Below are positions 31,445 to 34,075 of a stretch of DNA of 34,075 bases, piece after piece. This DNA comes from ANME-2 cluster archaeon. Its GTDB lineage: Archaea; Halobacteriota; Methanosarcinia; Methanosarcinales; Methanocomedenaceae. The notes under the pieces were generated by a model. That model saw only the letters and a list, made by a program, of their open reading frames with translations, was not told where the DNA came from and searched no databases. Position numbers and translations under genes: made by a program. The stretch covers positions 1 through 34,075 of the forward strand of contig JAMJFQ010000003.1 of NCBI GenBank assembly GCA_023544605.1. The letters run 5' to 3'. How positions within the stretch are numbered: the stretch's first letter is position 1; every line of letters begins with the position of its first letter.

Positions 31445-31618
31445 TTGACAGTAAGTGTAGACAGATTCAAATGCGGATATTGTGGTGCATGTGTCAGTGT
31501 ATGCCCTACAGGTGCCCTTGAGTTGATGGAGACCTGGATAGAAGTGGACGGATCATGTAATGATTGTGGGATATGTGCAAAGATATGTCCTGTGGGTGCG
31601 CTGGAGGTATCCAAATGA
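31445..31618 (+). CDS. 2[4Fe-4S] ferredoxin, electron donor of the lipid reductase
   Basis: 57 residues from a TTG placed seven bases after GGAGAG (31432-31437); the longer frame from 31403 would start upstream of that site. The two cluster motifs are CGYCGACVSVCP and CNDCGICAKICP, each a Cys-x2-Cys-x2-Cys-x3-Cys-Pro. The stop overlaps the ATG of the reductase gene. A ferredoxin encoded next to geranylgeranyl reductase in Methanosarcina acetivorans is known to be needed for full saturation of archaeal lipids, and the same role is likely here. Confidence 0.92.
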   Translation: MTVSVDRFKCGYCGACVSVCPTGALELMETWIEVDGSCNDCGICAKICPVGALEVSK

Positions 31619-32841
31619 AAGACCGCTATGATGTAATCGTGGTGGGAGCGGGACCTGGGGGTTCTATGACTGCCAAGACAGCAGCCCTTGAAGGGCTAGA
31701 TGTCCTGCTTATCGAGAAGCGTCAGCAGATAGGTGACCCTGTGCGGTGTGCCGAGGGAGTGAATAAGGAATACCTTAAGGAGTATATCGAGCCTGACCCT
31801 GCCTGGATATCTGCCGAGGTCAAGGGTTCTAAAATATACTCACCTGACGGCACCATGATAGAGATGAGTGAAGAACTTTCGGGTGCTGAAGTAGGATATG
31901 TACTGGAGCGTAAGGTATTTGACCGGGCACTGGCCAGGGAAGCTGCATTGGCAGGTGCCGAGGTGATGGTCAAGACCAGGGCAACAGGACTGTTGATCGA
32001 AGATGGTTTTGTGAAAGGTATAAAAGCAGAACATATGGGTAAGAAGTATGATATCAGGGCAAAGATCGTGGTGGGTGCTGACGGTGTTGAGTCGAAAGTG
32101 GGACGCTGGGCCGGCATTGACACGACGTTAAAACCAAGCGATATGTGTACCTGTGCCCAGTATCTCATGACCGATATTGATATTGACCCGGATTTTTGCG
32201 AGTTCTTCCTGGGAAATGAGATCGCTCCTATTGGTTATATCTGGGTATTTCCAAAGGGCAATAATATGGCCAATGTAGGGATAGGTATCACTGGAAATGC
32301 ATCGGGTAAAGTCAGGGCAATAGAACTGCTGGATGATTTTGTGCAGGAACATTATCCCGGCGGAAAGGCCATTGAACTGGTGGTAGGAGGAGTACCTGTT
32401 TGTGGTACAATTGAGAGGACGGTTGCCAACGGGCTCATGCTTGTGGGGGACGCTGCCCGTCAATCAGACCCGGTGACCGGTGGTGGGATATTCAATTCCA
32501 TGTGGGCCGGGGATATGGCGGGTAAGGTGGCAGCCAGTGCCATCAGGCGCTCGGACGTGTCTGCTGAGTCCCTGGAAGAATATGAGAAGAAATGGCGTGC
32601 TGAACTGGGGCGTGATATAAATATGAGTCTGGTGGTCAAGCAGCGGTTTACCAGATTAAGTGATCATGAGTTGAATACACTGGCCCATTCCCTGGAAGGT
32701 ATCGACCTGGGAAGTGCTACTCTTATCGGGCTGTTGTGGGCCCTATTCAAGGCCAATAAGAAACTTTTATGGGATTTGAGGAGCATATTCAAGGGGATAA
32801 AGGATATCGAGATGGAAGTAAGTGCGGAGGTAGGATCATGA
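31615..32841 (+). CDS. Geranylgeranyl (archaeal lipid) reductase
   Basis: 408 residues from the ATG at 31615, six bases after GGAGGT, overlapping the ferredoxin stop (ATGA). FAD enzyme that saturates the isoprenoid double bonds of digeranylgeranylglycerol phospholipids. Signatures: DVIVVGAGPGGSMTA, EKRQQIGDPVRCAEGV, the second FAD strand KIVVGADGVESKVGRWAG, YIWVFPKGNNMANVGIG, and GLMLVGDAARQSDPVTGGGI. Length and motifs fit the archaeal GGR family. It is fed by the preceding ferredoxin, and the aldolase gene follows with the same four-base overlap. Confidence 0.93.
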   Translation: MKDRYDVIVVGAGPGGSMTAKTAALEGLDVLLIEKRQQIGDPVRCAEGVNKEYLKEYIEPDPAWISAEVKGSKIYSPDGTMIEMSEELSGAEVGYVLERKVFDRALAREAALAGAEVMVKTRATGLLIEDGFVKGIKAEHMGKKYDIRAKIVVGADGVESKVGRWAGIDTTLKPSDMCTCAQYLMTDIDIDPDFCEFFLGNEIAPIGYIWVFPKGNNMANVGIGITGNASGKVRAIELLDDFVQEHYPGGKAIELVVGGVPVCGTIERTVANGLMLVGDAARQSDPVTGGGIFNSMWAGDMAGKVAASAIRRSDVSAESLEEYEKKWRAELGRDINMSLVVKQRFTRLSDHELNTLAHSLEGIDLGSATLIGLLWALFKANKKLLWDLRSIFKGIKDIEMEVSAEVGS

Positions 32842-33977
32842 GCGATACAGATTTTAAGCCAAAACCCGGTTCTTTGTTGTTTAACAACTTGAAAGATAAG
32901 GATACTATTATACTTGCAGCCAATCCCAGGATAGCCCTGGTGAACAAGGGTATTTTCCAGGCAGCTAAGGATATGGATGCGGCGCTGATAGTTGAGCTTG
33001 CCAGGTCTGAGTGTGACCTGATGGGTGGTTATTCGGGGCAGAAACCTGCTGATTTTTCGCGAATGGCCGGTGAAGCGGCCCGGGAGGTCGGGTTTGATAT
33101 ATGGGCACTGCATGCTGACCATATCGGCATCAAGAAGGGTACACCCGAGGATATCCAGGCTACCAAGGAACTGGTGAGCGGGCAGATAGATGCGGGTTAT
33201 ACGTCCTTTGCCATTGATGCGTCACATCTGTTCAATTTCCAGGGTGGGGATCTGAGGGAGGAACTGGCTGATAATATCAATGCTACTACTGAAATTGGCA
33301 AACATATACAACAACAGATGGCTGGTAAGGAGTACGGCCTTGAAGTTGAAGTAGGTGAGATAGGCAGGGAGGACGAGTCGGGCAGGGTGCTGACCAGGCC
33401 CGAGGAGGCAGTTACTTTCATTACGGCGCTGAACAAGAATGGCATCCGCCCTCACGTGTTGGCTATCGCAAACGGCAGCGCCCATGGCAATACGTATGAC
33501 GCCTTGGGTAACCTTATCGAGCAGGTGTCCATCGACATCCCCCAGACCATAGCTGTGGCAAAGGCGCTGAGGGACAACAAGTTGGATGTGAGGATAGCCC
33601 AGCATGGTATTACGGGTACGCCCAGAGACCTGATACATAATCATTTCCCGCGTGGGGATATTATCAAGGGCAATGTGGCCACGTTCTACCAGAACATGGT
33701 GTGGGACCTGTTCAAGGTGTACGAGCCTGAACTGTACAGTGATATCTGGAACTGGACAATGGAGAACTATAGAGAGCAGGCGAAGGGCAAGGCTGACAAT
33801 GAGGTGTTCGGTAAGTTCAGCAAGTTTGCTATCAAGCAGTTCTACGACAGGATATATTCTGTAGGCGGGGATACGAGGCAGGCCATTGATGCCCTGGCGT
33901 ATGCCGAGACGCTGATATTCTTGAAGGCGTTCAATGCCAAGGGCTCTGCGCAGTTCGTCAGGGATGCGATGAGGTAA
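32838..33977 (+). CDS. Class II fructose-bisphosphate aldolase family protein
   Basis: 379 residues from the ATG at 32838, overlapping the reductase stop and preceded by GGAGGT. Class II (zinc) aldolase features: the metal/substrate motif WALHADHIGIKKG, FAIDASHLFNF, the metal Glu region YGLEVEVGEIGRED, HVLAIANGSAHGNTYD, and IAQHGITGTP near the phosphate site. Longer than compact bacterial enzymes (about 285-360). Fructose-1,6-bisphosphate is the likely substrate; a tagatose-type or other bisphosphate aldolase is possible. The product dihydroxyacetone phosphate is the precursor of the glycerol-1-phosphate lipid backbone, which may explain the operon. Confidence 0.82.
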   Translation: MSDTDFKPKPGSLLFNNLKDKDTIILAANPRIALVNKGIFQAAKDMDAALIVELARSECDLMGGYSGQKPADFSRMAGEAAREVGFDIWALHADHIGIKKGTPEDIQATKELVSGQIDAGYTSFAIDASHLFNFQGGDLREELADNINATTEIGKHIQQQMAGKEYGLEVEVGEIGREDESGRVLTRPEEAVTFITALNKNGIRPHVLAIANGSAHGNTYDALGNLIEQVSIDIPQTIAVAKALRDNKLDVRIAQHGITGTPRDLIHNHFPRGDIIKGNVATFYQNMVWDLFKVYEPELYSDIWNWTMENYREQAKGKADNEVFGKFSKFAIKQFYDRIYSVGGDTRQAIDALAYAETLIFLKAFNAKGSAQFVRDAMR

Positions 33978-34075
33978 GGGTTGTTTTTTAGAGGGCCTAT
34001 TTATCAGGGCTTATAAGAGATAATCCGACAATCTCACTGTAGCTATACAAATACTTTTATTCTACCTTACTTTTT
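33978..34075. other. 3' end of the aldolase operon and possible next promoter
   Basis: A T-run (TTGTTTTTTAG, about 33980-33990) follows the aldolase stop and may terminate the operon. ATACTTTTATTC near 34049-34060 resembles an archaeal TATA box that would serve a gene beyond the window. Confidence 0.35.

Overview
The window is archaeal, and most likely from a euryarchaeon of the Methanosarcinales / ANME-2 / Methanoperedens neighbourhood. The grounds are a Kae1 protein, a clamp-loader large subunit with a C-terminal PIP box, a PAC2 proteasome chaperone, DUF473, a geranylgeranyl-lipid reductase with its ferredoxin, a tRNA-Thr with a bulge-helix-bulge intron, TATA/BRE promoters, and GGTGA-type ribosome binding sites with frequent TTG starts. 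A membrane-anchored cytochrome with 16 CXXCH motifs points to the cytochrome-rich side of that group, but the genus cannot be fixed from this sequence.

Layout. 1-670 is a repeat-rich gene-poor stretch with a tandem repeat and a 178-bp MITE-like palindromic element. 671-1483 has a Holliday-junction-resolvase-like nuclease and a small membrane protein. 1561-5210 (+) carries a roadblock protein, kae1, rfcL and tmk. 5211-5655 is a convergent gap with a probable insertion-sequence relic and a 44-codon membrane sORF. 5656-8541 (-) is trmI, gpmI and a coiled-coil membrane protein. 8661-9782 (-) is the 16-heme cytochrome. 10006-18120 (+) is a nucleotide-sugar cluster: two paralogous sugar-1-phosphate nucleotidylyltransferases around glmS and glmM, then a UDP-sugar dehydrogenase and an aminotransferase. 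18184-19349 holds PAC2 and DUF473 genes, followed by tRNA-Arg(TCT) and an intron-containing tRNA-Thr(GGT). 19794-21045 holds three small proteins. 21048-22699 (-) is an HgdB-like protein with its ATPase activator. 22744-23112 is a second, inverted copy of the MITE-like element plus another palindrome. 23159-25307 (+) is a bacterial-type queA-tgt pair, convergent with a TusA-like gene. 25764-27925 (-) carries HIT, site-2 protease and HNH genes. 28020-33977 has a phosphoribosyltransferase, ilvE (-), lysA, and an overlapping operon of ferredoxin, geranylgeranyl reductase and class II aldolase.

How the genes work together. The nucleotide-sugar cluster has enzymes for fructose-6-P to glucosamine-6-P, glucosamine-1-P, GlcNAc-1-P and UDP-GlcNAc, plus a dehydrogenase making a UDP-uronic acid. 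This would feed surface glycans or protein glycosylation. The lipid operon saturates archaeal isoprenoid chains using ferredoxin electrons. The informational genes (kae1, rfcL, tmk, trmI, PAC2) are ordinary archaeal housekeeping.

The features most worth a second look are the bacterial-type queuosine pair in an archaeon, the cytochrome built from tetraheme repeats, the nucleotidylyltransferase paralog that has lost the acetyltransferase histidine, the HgdB/activator pair whose 5' flank is a mobile-element end, and the inverted pair of MITE-like elements bracketing about 22 kb. I did not find a clearly new multi-gene defence or mobile system.
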